64,000 nucleotides of DNA from Geosiphon pyriformis (GCA_016748015.1 JAAOMT010000786.1:764157-828156), one strand, 5' to 3'; shown: positions 11,027-25,230, counted from the stretch's first letter. The notes: generated from the sequence alone by a model not told the origin. Numbers and translations: made by a program.

Positions 11027-14000
11027 ATGGTTTCCCCAATTATCCCGCGAAAAGGATTCCAAATTCCTGAAGCAGTTCACCCACCAATACCCGGTGAAAG
11101 TCACCGGTATTATGGAAATATTCATGTCAAACAAGTGAGGCTTCCGTCCAATTATTCCACTTCAGCTAACCAAAGAACTTCAGCTCCAAGTTCAGAGGAA
11201 AAAAAGCCTAGCGATGGCAACATGACCATTCACGAAGCAGCTGCCGCCGGCAATCTCGAGCGTGTACGAGAGTTACTGGATCCTCAAGGCGTTGATCAAA
11301 CTTCGGGTTCCCTCTGGAAGCCTAACGAAGTCAATGTGGCTTCTGGCTTCACACCACTACATTATGCATCTTCTAGAGGTCACCTAGCCGTTGTAGAATA
11401 TTTAGTAGATGTCGCGGGTGCATTTATACATCCCGATGATCCAACAGGAGAGGTAATAAAGTTCTTAAATTCAATAAAACAATAAATAAATTGATATTAC
11501 TAAGAAAATTTAATGTAAATCTAATATCTGTGATATGATAATCTAATGGGTTTGAATAATAATTTGAATTTCGAAAAATAATCATAGACCGCTTTGCTGA
11601 AAGCCTCTTATAATGGTCATACCTCTGTAGTTGCTTTTCTTCTCCAAAAGAATGCCAACGTTGATGAAAAAGATAATGACGGTTGGACGGCCCTTCACAA
11701 TGCTGCATCTCAGGGCCACCTCAAAATAGTCCAATATTTACTGGATGAAACTACTGCCGATGTTGATGTGAAAAATATAAAAGGACATACTCCGTTAAGT
11801 AAGCTGGTTCACACGGGTCAAAATTTGAATAATTTCCGAACAATTCTAATATCTTTTGATTTTTGAAAGTGAACGCCGCATCTAAAGGACATATTGCGAT
11901 TGTGGAATATCTTCTTCGATCTCAAAAGGCAAATCCACTAATAAAAAATAGTCTTGGGGAAGCTGCCTATGATGTGGCAGCCACTAGTCAAAATATTTAT
12001 ATTTGTGAAATACTCGAAAGGGCTGAACGCGAATGGTGGAAAGGAAAAAAGACTTTGCCAGAACGTTTGTATTTCAAATTTTATTTTATTATCTCTTCAT
12101 GCTAGATCTAGATTATTCTCACACAAATAATTTTAAAATCTCAGCGGGGTCTCTTGCAGAGCTTGTTGCAACCCCAGCTATGAACCAACCCTATGATGTG
12201 CTTGCTTTTCATATTTCTGTCCCTGTCGTTCTTCATGAGAACCAGCGTGCCTCCAGCACCTTTTCGATTCTTCGTGGACCTCCTAAATATTCGGCGGCGA
12301 CCCGCGGTGATACTAGAGGCCCTTGGTCTTTACCTAATGGTAAACCGATGATGAAAGAAGATGTTGATCTTCCCTGGGGGGTGAACTCATCTTCCGCATC
12401 AACCTTAATTAATGCCACATCATCAAGGACACGAACTTGGTGTTGGTATTCCGATTGGCAAATTGATTTTTCACATCCTAATATAGACGCAGATGGATGG
12501 CAATATGCTCGAAGTTTTGAAGAAACTGATCAAATGTGGGAATCCGTACCTCCTTCGAATAGCAGTAATTGGGTACGGAGGAGAAGATGGGTACGGATCA
12601 TGAAACGTAACGCTCCACACTTAGACAATGGCCTTTATTTCCCTCTTTTAAAACCGGATTATGTTGAGCAAGCTGAATCAAATATATCCGTCAAAGCTAA
12701 AATCTCTCACCATGATTCCTCGGATTATCTTGAGCAAGCTGAAGCAATTATCAATAAAGATCACGGTAAAGGTAAAGCTGTCAATCTTTCTACCAACGAA
12801 CAGCTACTCCGGTATAAACATGCAATTAGTATCTTATTTCGTGGAGTTAATGGTGAGCTTCTCAAAAATATATGAAATGACATTTCCTTATGTTACCTTA
12901 CTTATGTTTTTTAATGATTCACAGGCGATACGAATGAACAACGCCAATTCGAAGCATATTCTTTGTTGGGTACTTTTCTCCAGCATGCACAATTTCTAGA
13001 AAAATTGTTAGACGGTCAAGGAGATGTTTCAAGCTTCAAAGATGTTCCAATCACTCCTAGTAACCAAACGCCCACGAGTTACTTCTCACCATTGAGTCGC
13101 TCAAGCACCGATATTGGAAATCAAATTACAAACATCCAGGCTGAATCCACTACCAGCCTTGAAAGTTTTCAAACAACTGAATTGTATTGGAATCCTGACT
13201 CAAATGAAAATACTCGTAATCCTTCTCACATTTTTTCGAGATCAACAACTTTGTCAAATCAAGTGGAACCTATAACAGGTCTTAATACTACATCAGTTTC
13301 TGCTAATGATCTATCTAATCCCTCTGGAACTTGGGAACATGACGAAAACGTCCATAAGTGTCGTCTTTGCCCTCGGAAATTTGGATTGTGGGTCAGAAGA
13401 CATCATTGCAGGTTTGTTTATCTCTACGTGTAAGATTTTAAAATCTCGAGGAGTACTCGCTCTGATCCTTACCGAAACCAACGTATAATCATCAGAAAAT
13501 GTGGTCAAGTGGTTTGTGATCGCTGTTCAACTTCTCGAGTTCCTCTTTCACCCACAGAAGTTTTAAGTGATCCTTCGGGGACCACTGATACGAACGGACC
13601 CCAAGGCCCGCAATTTCATCGCGTGTGTGACTCTTGTTACTATGCAATGGGTTCTCCTGCGATCCATAGGTCAAACAGCTTCAGTGCATCTATTACATCT
13701 GGGTCATCTATACATCATCATCCAAGACGATTAAGTAACAGCTCGACGATGACGGAATGTCCAGCTTGTCGTGTTAGACTGAGCAAAGTCTCTGGTAACA
13801 AAGCTGGACAAGAAGAGCATGTGAAGAATTGTTTGGAAAGCAGGAATGGAAATAACGTGAGCGGTTATAACTATGTGGGTGAGCAAGCCGCTTTTTGGTC
13901 TTAAGCAAAATAAACTTGACAATAAGGGCCCAAAAAAGAACCGCGATAAGACCCTACTAAACAATTATTTGGCAAACCATTATTATGACTTAATCTGGTC

Positions 14001-14593
14001 TCCTGTATTGTTTACTCTATCAAATGCTCTTGTAATCAAAAATCGTTTCCTCCGTACGTATCGATCTTGACTTCGCCCGATACGAACTGTTATTACCTCT
14101 GACAAACACAGTATACAAGCTCCCCCAGAACAACCCCATCATTGGCCAAGAATGCCCCATTTGTTTCGAAGAATTTCTTACCGGTATGAACATTTGGGAC
14201 TTAATTTTGTTTCTGTTATTTTCTTTATTTTATTGTATTTTAAAGGGAAAAAAGGAGGCATTTGTATCTGATACCCTGATACCTGTTCCACTATAAAATC
14301 ACGCTTTGATATTATTCGCTTTCCTTATTTCAATATTCTTGGTTTCTGCCTCTTTTTTTGGCCAATTCTTTTTATCTATTCTTTATCATCTTATTGGTTT
14401 TCCTTTTTGGTGATCGCCTTCCCGCGGCCTCATTTTTATCTTATGTGATAATAACCAACACCACCACCACCACCACAACCCACCGCTTCTAGGGCAAACC
14501 GTAACTCGGCTTAACTGTCTGTGTTCATATCATTATCACTGTATACATGGATGGTTCGCGCGGGGTAAAGAATGTCCGGTGCATTATCGATGA
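11027..14593 (+). CDS. Ankyrin repeat-DysF-FYVE-RING protein (probable E3 ligase of endosomes)
   Basis: Eight exons keep frame throughout: 11027-11452, 11588-11798, 11870-12064, 12145-12852, 12925-13411, 13496-13878, 14112-14183, 14493-14593 (2583 nt, 860 residues). Residues about 65-277 form ankyrin repeats (TPLHYASSRGHLAVVEYL, WTALHNAASQGHLKIVQYLL). Residues about 370-430 hold a DysF-like block (SDWQIDF, DGWQYA, WVRRRRWVRIM). Around residues 650-735 is a FYVE finger with the PI3P-binding RRHHCRKCG motif, split by intron 5. The C-terminus has CPIC, NCLC, HYHCIHGWF and CPVH, a RING-type pattern, split by intron 7. FYVE binds PI3P on endosomes and RING suggests ubiquitin transfer, as in yeast Pib1, which lacks the ankyrin and DysF parts. 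The start at 11027 is a choice; 10940 is possible. Substrates are unknown. Confidence 0.88.
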
Positions 14594-16329
14594 TCCCAAC
14601 TTTTTGCTATCAGGATTTCTTCAGCTTTTTCTTCCTGAATAAGAATAGTTACTTTTTTTATTTAATTTACTTTCGTTGATTGTTCCATTTTTATTATAGA
14701 GGATCTAACATCCTTTTGGCAGCTTTCAGGCGGACTTTACGTATAAAAAAATGTGCAATAAGAAATGGAAGTTGTGAATAGCTTGTACAGTGAAATCACT
14801 TTGTACGATATCATTTTGGTAGATAATCTATTTTAGAATATACCTTCATCTGTATTCAATAAATAAAGGGATTAGATGATTTAAGTTGACCAATTTATTA
14901 ATTCTAAAACTTAAATATAATAATAATAATAATGTAAAATTTTTAAACTTAAAACAAATATTTAAATAACTCAAAAATATTATTTAAGATGAAATTGAGA
15001 AATATTGTTGCTTTTTTTCAAGTAAAAAGATTTTGATATTTAAAAATCATATTTTTATTTTTAATGTTTTTAACAAATAATTGTTTATTTGTTAAATAAA
15101 ATTTATAAAAAAATTCGACTAAAAATATTGTATTTAAATTCTAATTAATAATAAAATAATGATTATTTTTGAAATTTTATTAATAATTTAAAATTTGTAA
15201 TATTATATAATATTTATTTGTTTAATATTTATATTACAAATAATAAATAACATATAATTTAAATAAAAAAATTCATTTATTTTTAATAATATTATAAAAT
15301 ATAATATTATAAAATCTTAACACATAATTAATCATTTAAATTTAAGTAAATAAATATTTATTTATTTTTTAAATTTAAACTATTTAGTATTTTTATTTAC
15401 TAAAATAATTTACAAATATTTGTTTAATATAAATATATTTACATATTTAATTTTTATTGTTTTTTTATAAACCATTTTTTGTTATTATTTACATATTATA
15501 CAAATTTTTTAAAATAAATAATAATAAAAAATAGTTTTTTAAAACCATAAATATTTAAAAAATAAGTTTTTTTAATTTTAAAGATTTGGTTCTTATATAA
15601 TTATTTTGGTATTAAAATATATTTTAATATTAAAATAATAATTATTAACTTAAATATATATATTAAAATTAAGTTTATTTAATTTGATTTTTGTAATTAT
15701 TATTAAATAAAAAACAATACATTAAAAATATTATTTATAATAAGAATTTAAATATTAAGTATATTAAAATAAAAGATTATTTTAAAATTATAAACAATAA
15801 TTATATTAATATATTTATAAATAATACTATAATTTAAAGTTTATATTATTTATTAATATTAAAAAAAATGTTTTTTATAAATAATAAAGTAATTTTTAAA
15901 TATTTATTAATAAAAAAACTTGTTTAATTTAATAAGTTTTAATTAAAAACTTAATTGTAAAAATAAATATATTAATAAATTTTTAATAAAAAATTATAAT
16001 ATTACTGATCTTTAAACATATTTCATAAAATATTTTCATAAAAAGTTGTTAATAATTATAAAAAAAACTTTTTAATTTTAAATATTTATATATTTTAATT
16101 TTTTATTTGTTATATAATACTATTATTAATAATTGTATTTATATAATTATTGTTAAAAATTTTGTTTTTAAGATTTAATTTTTTAAATTATTCTTAGTAT
16201 TTAATAATAATATTAAAACTAAATTATATATAATAAATTTTATTTATAATTTTGTTATAAAACACAAAAAAATATACTTTTTGTTTTTTTAATTTTATAA
16301 TTATAACCAAAATAAAGAATAAAAAAGCT
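14594..16329. other. Extremely AT-rich repeat desert, no gene
   Basis: To about 14880 this is the 3' flank of the ankyrin gene with AATAAA-like strings. After that the sequence is almost only A and T, with scattered TTTTTT/ATATAT runs and no conserved ORF. It is probably transposon sequence eroded beyond recognition. Confidence 0.6.
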
Positions 16330-18475
16330 ACAACTAGTATCTTTTGGTATTTAATAAAATTTTATTCAAAAAAGTTTTTTCTGTTGTGAAAGCAGTTAGA
16401 TAAAATGTTTTAGAAGTTTTTTTTTTAATTTATAATAACAAAAAACTATTATTAAAAATTATGTATATATTTTTTTTTTTACTAATCAAAATTTTACTAA
16501 AAAAACACACATGAGTTAGTTTTAATGTTGTCTTTACTCCTTTTAAGAGCCCAAAAATTTTCAATAACAGACTAATTAATAAGTTGGTTTTTTTCACTAT
16601 AATTGCTATTTGGTGCTGCTAACATTATTACTTTAAAAAATACCAAAAATTCAAAAAAATAAAAACAGTTATTTATTTTTATTATTATTATATTAAATTT
16701 TTTTGTGGTTTTAATAAAATTTTGAATAAAATTTCTATTGTATAATCTAGTATAACATCTAAAATAGGCCAAAATTAATCACTAGTTGTATTGTTAAATA
16801 TAGTATCTTTTGGTAAATTATTGTTAGTTTTAAAAGCAAAACAACAGTTTTTTGTTGGATTATCTGTTCTTAGAAATTGGACTGACCAAATAGAAATTGA
16901 AGCATTTTTTTTGTTGGTTTTGCTATTACTAATAGTGTTTAGAAAACTATTTTTAGTTATTAAAGATTTATTAAGTAGATAGTCTTTACTTTAGTGCTTG
17001 ATACAATTTTTAAGATTAAATTGACTTATATTAAGATTGTTTTTTAATTTGTACATGGTTTTTTGAATGTAAAATCAGTATTAAAAAATAATATAAAGTT
17101 TTTTTATATAAAGTTTGCTTCTCAAAAATTTTTAAAAGCTGCTTTTCTAATTAAACTTATAAATTTTATTTGTTTAACCACTTTTAATATTGTCAAATCT
17201 TTAATGATTTTAAATATTGGTTCTTTTTTTGCTATTATTACACTATATAATATGTTTTTAAGTATGTTTATTATTAATATTAAAACAGTATTTAGTAAGT
17301 TTGGTAAAATTACCTATATTATACTAAAATTTGCTGGTATTTAACAATACATTATTGTTTATTTCAAAGAACTAAATACTATAGTATCTGTTTTAAATTA
17401 TTAATTAGTATTAATGAGTAAAAATAATGTTAAAATTTTTTTTGGTAAATTAAAATGAAATTATTTTGTTTTATAATAAATTAAAACCAAGTTAATCAAT
17501 TTTTTTTCTGATTGTATTGTTTTTAAAATTAATAATATAATTTTTTAGATTAGTAATCAGACATGTTTTATTCTTTACTTTTTTAATTTTGGTTATTGTT
17601 TCTGGTTTGTTTTGATTATATTTAGATTTTAAGTTAATTTGAATATTATAGTAATTAAGATTAATATAATAAAAAAGTATTATATTTGATAGAAAACTCT
17701 TAATTATTAATACTGTTTTAAGTATCAAAAAATAAGCCATTTGGCTGTAAACTATAAAGTGTTTTTATCTTTTTTTCTAAGATTTTCAAAGTATTTATAT
17801 CATGTTTTGTAAATGCTAAGTTTTATGCCAAAACTCCTGCTCTTTTGAGTTTTTATCTCTAATAACTTTTGTTTTCTTTTTTGTAATTGTTAATAATTCT
17901 TTGGTTTTTTTATAGCTGACCTTTTTAAAAGCTAATTTGGCCAAATTAACTACATTAGTTAAATTTATTACTGCATTTATTAGTCTTATGTTTATTGTTT
18001 TTAAACAATTTATTAAGAGAAATTTTATTTTAAACAGTGTTTTTAGTTTTAAAATTAATAAAATTTTGATATATATAAAAGTTTTTAACAAAGCTATTAA
18101 TAAGTTAAAGTGAAAAATATTTACATTAAAAATTAAATATAGTTATAATAATATTAATATATCTGGTTCTTATGTGAATTTGTTTATTGTTAATAATAAT
18201 ATGTTTTTAATTTGTTGTTGCTTTAAAAACATAAATTTGTTAATATTAAGACTAATGCTTTTAAAACAGCTAATTAGTTGGTTATATTGGTTTTTAACAA
18301 TATTATTCTGTTTAAAATTGTTTAAAAATGTTTTTTTTGAGTAGATTTTCTTTTAGAGTTTTAATTTAATATAGTTTAAACTGACTTGAATAGCTAATTA
18401 TATGTAAAAAAGATATAAATATTATTTAGTATTAAAATACTTAATTTGTTTCTAATTTCTAAATAGTAATTGAAT
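16330..18475 (+). mobile_element. LINE ORF1-region fragment, heavily AT-eroded
   Basis: Aligns by eye along its length with 42600-44790, for example AGTATCTTTTGGTATTTAAT at 16336 against the ATATTTTTTCTGAGATATCC region at 42622. The open pieces 17063-17344 and 43449-43778 are versions of the same protein (LNxxSFFAxIxLxNMxLSMF in both). This copy has consistently fewer G and C. The encoded type is the ORF1-like nucleic-acid-binding protein of a non-LTR element. No frame is intact. Confidence 0.6.
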
Positions 18476-21164
18476 TATATTCATTAAATATATAATAATA
18501 ATAATAATAAACACAAATTAAATATTTAGTTACTAAATTTCAAGTTTAAAATTAATTATATAAAAAAACTTAATTGTTAATAACAGATTAATTTTAATTA
18601 ATATTTATAATTTTGTTAAACTTAATTTTAAAAATTTAATTAAATAAAATTTTTGTTAAAAAATATTATATTGGTTTTGGTTTTATTGTCTATTTGCAAT
18701 TATTTTTTAAGAAGTTTTATAAATATTATTATCTAAATAAAAAATTAACTAAATATAAAAAAACATAATTAATATATAATAAAATACATAATAATATAAA
18801 ATAACAAATTATAATTAATAATAGCAATATAATATATAAATAACAAAAATTTTAAGTTTTTAAAACCTATTTTATATAATAAAAAAATATATATATAAAT
18901 AGTTTTAATTTTAAAAAAAAATATTTGGTTTTTTTTATATTTAACATATAATCCAATTATTATTAAATACAATAAATCAAATTAAGTAATTTAAAATTAG
19001 ATATATTTTATGTATTTTCTATATATAATTAAATACAAGTTTAGTTCAAACTAAATTATATTAAATTTATAAAAAAAAATCTACTTTAAAAAAATATTTT
19101 ATGCAAAACTACAACCAAAAAAATTATTATTTATAATAATACTACTTAATTATTTAGCAGTTTTATCTAAATTAAACTTAATGCTAATAAATTATTATTT
19201 TTAAAAAATATTAATCTAATATAAACTTTATTATCTAAAAAATTATTATTATATTTTTATATATAATTAATATTAAAGTTATATTTAGTTTTAATTATAT
19301 TTATATTTAAAAAAAGCTTATTTATAGTCTTATATTTTATATTAAATTATATTAAATATATCTTTAAACTCTATATACAAAATAAAAAAATGTTCAAAAA
19401 AGTAATAATTAAAATAATTAATAAACTAATTAACTTAACAATAAACTTAATTAAAATAACCAAATTTAAGATCTGAAATTATAAAAAATTTAATTTAAAT
19501 TTAATTACAAAATTAACAATAAAAACAGCCAAAAAAACAATAAAAAAAACCAAAAAAGCAATAATTTTAATATAAAACTTTATATTAATAAAAAATAAAA
19601 CAACAATAATAAAATTATTAATAGATTTAAACACAATTTTATTAAAAAAAATAAAACATATTATAATTTATAGTTAAATAATCTAAATTCTAATATTTAT
19701 AATAATAATAATATTTAAAATCTTATTAAATATAAATCTTATACAAAATATTGGTTTTTATAATAACAAAATTCAAAATTTTTAAAAACTTAAAAATTAT
19801 AATAACAAAATATTAATAAAAATAAGAATTAAAAATACAAAAAATAAACCAAATATAATTATTAACTTGAAAAATCAAATTATTGATCTTAAAAATTATA
19901 CAACTAAAAAAAAATAAATAATTTGGTCTTAAAAATATATTTTAAGATAATAATTTTTTTTAATTAACCAAAAAAAATTTTAATATTATTATTTTTAATT
20001 AATACAGACCAATAAAAACAACAACAACAATAAAAAAAGTTTTAAAAATAAATAATAATATATTATTACAAATTAACAAATTTTAACTTAACTAAAATAA
20101 TAAAACCAAAAATATTTTTAATATTATTAGAAAATATATTATTATAAAGTGCAATAGCAAATAAAAAAAAAGAAACAAAAACTATTATAAAAGAGTTTAC
20201 AATTTTAAATATGATTAAAAAAAATTTTATTAATAAAAATTTTGGTAATAACAATTAAAAAAACATTAAAAGCAAAATTTATATAAAATAACTTAAATTC
20301 AATAAAACAAAACAACAACTTAAATAAAAAATCAACCAAAACCAATTTAATCTTAAGTATAATACCAAATACAAAATAGAAATTATTTATTCAATAAATT
20401 TTTAATAATTAAAAATTGGTTTTTAAATATTATTAAAAACAATACCAAAAAACAAAAAAAATATTAATTTAGTTTTCATTTAATTAGTTTAATTTTTAAG
20501 ATTAAATAATTCAATAAGTTAATTAATTGAAAACATATTTAAGAACATATCTTGTTTTGCTTTTAAAATTAATAATAATTTGTTAAAAAACATCACTTTT
20601 AATAATATAATTAGTAATTAATTTTGGTTTATTTTAAAAAATATGTTATTATTATTGTTGCTTATATTAAAAAAAAAACTAAATATTATTGTAAAAATTT
20701 TATTCAAAATTTTATCTGAAACTATAAAAAATTTAATATAATAATAGTATATACAAATAACTATTACTGTTTTTTAAAGTTTTTAGTTATTTGCAAAATA
20801 ATAGTAATAAAAAAAAAAAAAAACCAGCTTGTTAATTGGTTTATTATTAAAAACTTTAAGGTTTTTAAATAAAAACAATATAAGAACTTATTCAAGTATA
20901 TTTTTTTAAAAAATTTTTGATTAAAAAAAAATAATCAGCCAAAAAACAAAAAAATGCTTTCAATATTTAAAAAAAATATTGCCAAAATAGTTTATTTAAT
21001 TGTTTTAATAACAAAAAAAATTTTTTTTTAAACCAAATATAATTAACATAATATTTTTGGAATTTTAACAATTTAGATTAATTATTTTTAATTATAATAA
21101 TTAATAAAGTATTGATTTATTTTATTTTATTTATTTTATTTTTTTATTTTTATTTTTATAAAAT
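18476..21164. other. Extremely AT-rich repeat desert, no gene
   Basis: Nearly pure A/T with short (TAATAA)n and A-run stretches. Open frames at 18769-18972 and 20066-20254 are biased only by composition. Nothing codable recognised. Confidence 0.6.
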
Positions 21165-22440
21165 TTATTATTAATTTAAAATAGCCAAAAATAGTATATA
21201 TAACAATTTGATAATTTAATTGTTATAATAAATAATTTAAATTTATAATTTTTATTTTATTTTATTGAACTAACTAGTTAGAAAATAAATATTAAAATTA
21301 TAATATTACAAATAATTTGATAAAAAATATAAAAATAAATGTAAAATTAAATTATTAATAGTTAAATAATTTATAAAAAAATCAAAAAACACTAAAATAA
21401 ATTAATTATCATATCAAAAAAATAAAACACAAAATATTAAAATTTTGTTTTTTATACAAAAAATCTATTATAAAAACTTTTAAATTTAAAATCTTTAAAT
21501 TATATAATAAAATTACAGTATTAACTTATAAATTTTAAATCATATATTTATTTATAATATTTAGTGTTTTTGTAAAATATAATTTACAAAAAACAAAGCA
21601 TCATAAAAAATAATTCACAAAAATTTACAAAAACAAATTATCAAAAAAACCTAAAACTAATTAATAATTATTTTTTAACTAAAACAATTTTTAATTTTTA
21701 TATTAACAAAAAAATTTAATATATATTAAAAAACAAAAAAATCCAAAATCTGCAAAAATAAACTTTTACAAAAAATTTAAACAGTGTATTAACCATTCTT
21801 AATTTTATAATTTTTAAACAATATTTGTTAAATTTATCAATTATATTTAAAAAAAATTACATTAACTATTAAAGACATAAAAACAAAACAATAATTATAA
21901 ATACCAGTTGTCATCTCAAAAAAAATTACATTAATTTTATAAAAAAAGCAATAATTCAAATTTTATTGAAAGCTGTATTATTATCTATTACAAAATCTAG
22001 TTTACATTTTTTATTTCAGAGCAATTTTAAAAATAAAAATTTATTAAAAGAATATAAAACATATTTTAAAAAATTGAGATTATAATCCTCCATGCCACTT
22101 ATCATTACCACTACTACTACCAAATTTTGGTTCTACCAGTAACTAAGAAAACAAGAATTCAGAAGAAACAAAGATTAAGAAAAACTAGAGAAAACCCAAT
22201 CTTAAAACCTACTGTAATTCAAACTCTGGAACCTATTATTCAAGACCCAATTGTTTTAAACTTTGCTGTATTAGTATCTGGAAACCCATTTTCAGCTGCA
22301 CCAATAAATCCACTACCAATTCATGAAGTTCATTTACTGCCAGCAATCTTGAAACGTTGCTTCTTAACCAGAAGTATAGGAATTAGAATTACTATTTTGC
22401 GACATGACATAAACTCGCAAGAAAAGATTATTTAATTACA
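21165..22440 (+). mobile_element. Fourth, internally deleted LTR copy with primer site and Gag start
   Basis: From AAAATAGCCAAAAATAG at 21178 to TATAATA ending at 21559 the sequence follows the 3181-3994 LTR but lacks several hundred central bases. It is followed by TT and TAGTGTTTTTG, the eroded form of the TGGTGCTCTTTG primer-binding site. Leader sequence continues to 22090, and a Gag-like start is present at 22092-22435 with Thr-rich and Gln/Lys-rich segments, then stops. The transition to unique DNA is near 22440. Confidence 0.55.
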
Positions 22441-23260
22441 TACGCTGAAATTCTTTTGTATTTTTTGAAGCTTTTCTGTTGTAGCTTAATCCTTGCTTTG
22501 TCCAAGCCAATTTGGAAGATTTTTTGATGTTTTTTAAAGGGCCGAAGTCAATGTGTTGGAAAGATGAAGCAAAAGAATTCCAGCGGAGTAGGATTGCAGC
22601 TATTGGTCATCTATCCAACATTCCGTTCTCGTACACAATAGTTACTTTTAGGCTTTGGCATTATGAACTTGGCCAAAAAAAAAATAGTGAGAATCTATTG
22701 AACAAAAAAAACTAATAAAGAATTTCTATAGCGGGGTTTTAACCACTTTGGAGCGGCCATCCCTGCACGGTGACTTGCAATTACTGGCTTCCGACAAGTC
22801 CAAGTCTACCGCAGACGCTTCATTCATGCTTTGACGGAAACAGTAGGTTGAGAAAGACATTAAAATTGCTATTTGCGCCACGTGTAACAATCCATAAATG
22901 ACGTCACGCGTTTGAAAAACTCAAGCGGAAAGCATAGAAAGTTTATTTTGCTTTAGACTGAGGTTTCTCTTTCTACTGTAAGTATACACCAGATTGTTAA
23001 TTGGCTACCTTGACAGACCATGCTTCTTTGCTGGAGAAGTCTTTTAAATTCAACTATATTTTCCGCAAGTGGACTCAAAGGATGTCGTATTAACTATCCA
23101 GAAGGATATCATTGTTTTGAAGCAGTCAAAGCGATTTTTGATTTGACTGATGTAATTTGCGTTAAGGAAAATGACAGAATAAAAAGAAAATTTTTTTGTT
23201 AAGCCGTGAAAGGTATTGAAAAGACAACCTTCGCGGCTTTTCAAGAATGGAATTCATTGT
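22441..23260. other. Short GC-richer unique island, function unknown
   Basis: Composition changes abruptly to gene-like between two repeat blocks. It contains an E-box CACGTG at 22879-22884, a full CRE palindrome TGACGTCA at 22899-22906, and a GTAAGT donor-like site at 22979. A 60-codon ATG ORF lies at 23020-23202 (start MLLCWRSLLN) with no motif I recognise. It could be a small gene, a relic or a promoter fragment captured between transposons. Confidence 0.35.
22879..22906. promoter_or_regulatory. Adjacent CACGTG and TGACGTCA elements
   Basis: CACGTG (bHLH-type site) lies 14 bp before TGACGTCA (bZIP CREB/ATF-type site). Both are exact palindromes in an otherwise CpG-poor stretch. Promoter activity is inferred only from these motifs. 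Confidence 0.35.
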
Positions 23261-25230
23261 AGCGTTTTAAGCACTTTAACAATATAGGATTATTTCTATA
23301 TAAAATTAATTATATCAAATTTAATTTATATCAAATTCACTATGGAACCTACTAGAAAGATAAAAAAATTGGTATTAAATAAGAAAAGAATCACTTAGAT
23401 TTATTATAAAGAAAAAAAATTTCTTTTTTAATTATATTAAAGTACATAAATTGTTTATCTTATTTTTTTTATTAATAAAAATAAATTATAAGTTTAATTA
23501 TTATAATTTTTTAACAGATTTAAAAAAAATATATTGTTTTTTATAAATTATTATTATATATATTAAATTTAATATATATTATTATAACAGTTTTAATATA
23601 AATAAAAAATCTTATCATAAAACTATAATAGATTATGTGAATTAAATATTTAATTTAATAATAAATATATTATTATTGGGTTAAATAAAGTTTATAATAA
23701 CAAAATATAGGTTTTAAATATTTTAATTTAAAAATTTGCAAAATTAAAATTATACAACAATTTATTTTTATTTTATATATTTAATAAATGTAATTTAACT
23801 ACTACTTAGTACACAAAAACAAATTAAGTAAGATTAACTAAATATGAATTATATGTTTTTTATATGTAATCAACCACTTGGGTTAATTAAGACAATACTA
23901 TACATTTATATATACTCTTATCTTATTACAAACATCTGAAAAAAAAAACAAATTTTATGTAAACCAAAACTAACAGTAAATAACTTAATAATATTAAGCA
24001 AACAAATAACATTTATTAACAGATAATTAAACACAGCATAAAAAGCAGTAAAAACTATTTATGTATTACTAATTAAATTATTTTTTTCTATGTTTACTCT
24101 AAATTTTACTCTAAACAATTATAATTCACTTCAATGTTTTTTAGCCAAATAGTAAGCAAAATTGACTATTATTAACATAGCTTTTTTTCTCTTTCTAAAA
24201 ACCAAAACTGTTTTATTAATCTATTCTTTAAAAACAAAACTCTTGTATAAAATTTTATAAATATTAACATCTAATATTCTTGAAAAAAAAGTATATAGCA
24301 TTGAAGATAATGACAGAAAACATTCATTCATTAAAAATTTCCACAAATTAATATAACTTAGCAAAATCTCAAAATGTATTATAGCATTTTTTGAGCAAGT
24401 AAAAACATGATTAAGCAGTTTAATATTATTATATATTAAACATAACACTTTTAAGTAATTTTTATTATAAAGTCTTTTTTTAATAACAACTAACAGTCTT
24501 TTATAGACCACTTTTATCAAATATATATAGAATATTACTAAATCTTTGCTTATAAATTCTGAAAATATATGTGAATCTAAATACCAAATTGCTACAATAT
24601 TAATTTAATTTATGGTTCCAATTAATATTTTATTTATGATTTTTGCATTTGGATCAGTTTTTTATTGAGTTCTACAAACTATTTTATAAACATTCTAAAC
24701 AAAATAGTAAGTATTCCTTAATACAACTTAGTTATTAGCCATAATAAATCTTTTATGAATTCCAACAAAAAAAACAAAACTAAAAATTGCTGTAATACAC
24801 ATAAAAGTATTAGTCTTATTATTATTAATGTTTTCTAAGTAATCTTTAACTTTTACTTACTTAACAGAACTATTTTTAGACTTAATTAAATTAACTATAT
24901 AATGTCTTTCTACTTAGTATTTGTTCTGAAAATCTGGCAAAAAAAGCCCAAATTTTAAAACACATGTATTCAAAACTGCTTAACTGTTTATATGCATTAT
25001 CTTAATTTTATTATTATATATTTATTATTTTTTTTATTTAAATATTAATAATAAACAAATCAAAAATAAATTATTTTTAAATAATACTATAATTAATTAC
25101 AATTATTTCTCATTAATAAGAACCAAAATTATTTGTTTAACTAAAAATTTTAAAACAATAAAATACAATTTTATTGGTTTTCTGGTCAGAAAATAAGTTA
25201 ATCAATTCAACAATATTTAATCAATCCATA
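23261..25230 (-). mobile_element. LINE ORF2 3' fragment, AT-eroded
   Basis: The minus-strand 99-codon ORF 24221-24520 contains KRLYNKNYLKVLCLIYNN and HVFTCSKN. This resembles the Cys-His motif (CLxC...DHVFxC) near the C-terminus of Rhizophagus LINE ORF2 proteins, with the second Cys now Tyr (TGT to TAT). Sequence near 23785-23815 resembles 55810-55835 and may mark the same 3'-UTR. From 23261 to about 23780 only AT-rich DNA is seen. Confidence 0.5.

Noticed and set aside
10842-11138. Overlapping ORFs in two frames upstream of the ankyrin gene
   Set aside because: They overlap the supported first exon in the wrong frame and lack any motif.
24221-24520. 99-codon ORF considered as a separate host gene
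   Set aside because: Its Cys-His pattern fits the C-terminal part of LINE ORF2, and the surroundings are eroded repeat DNA.
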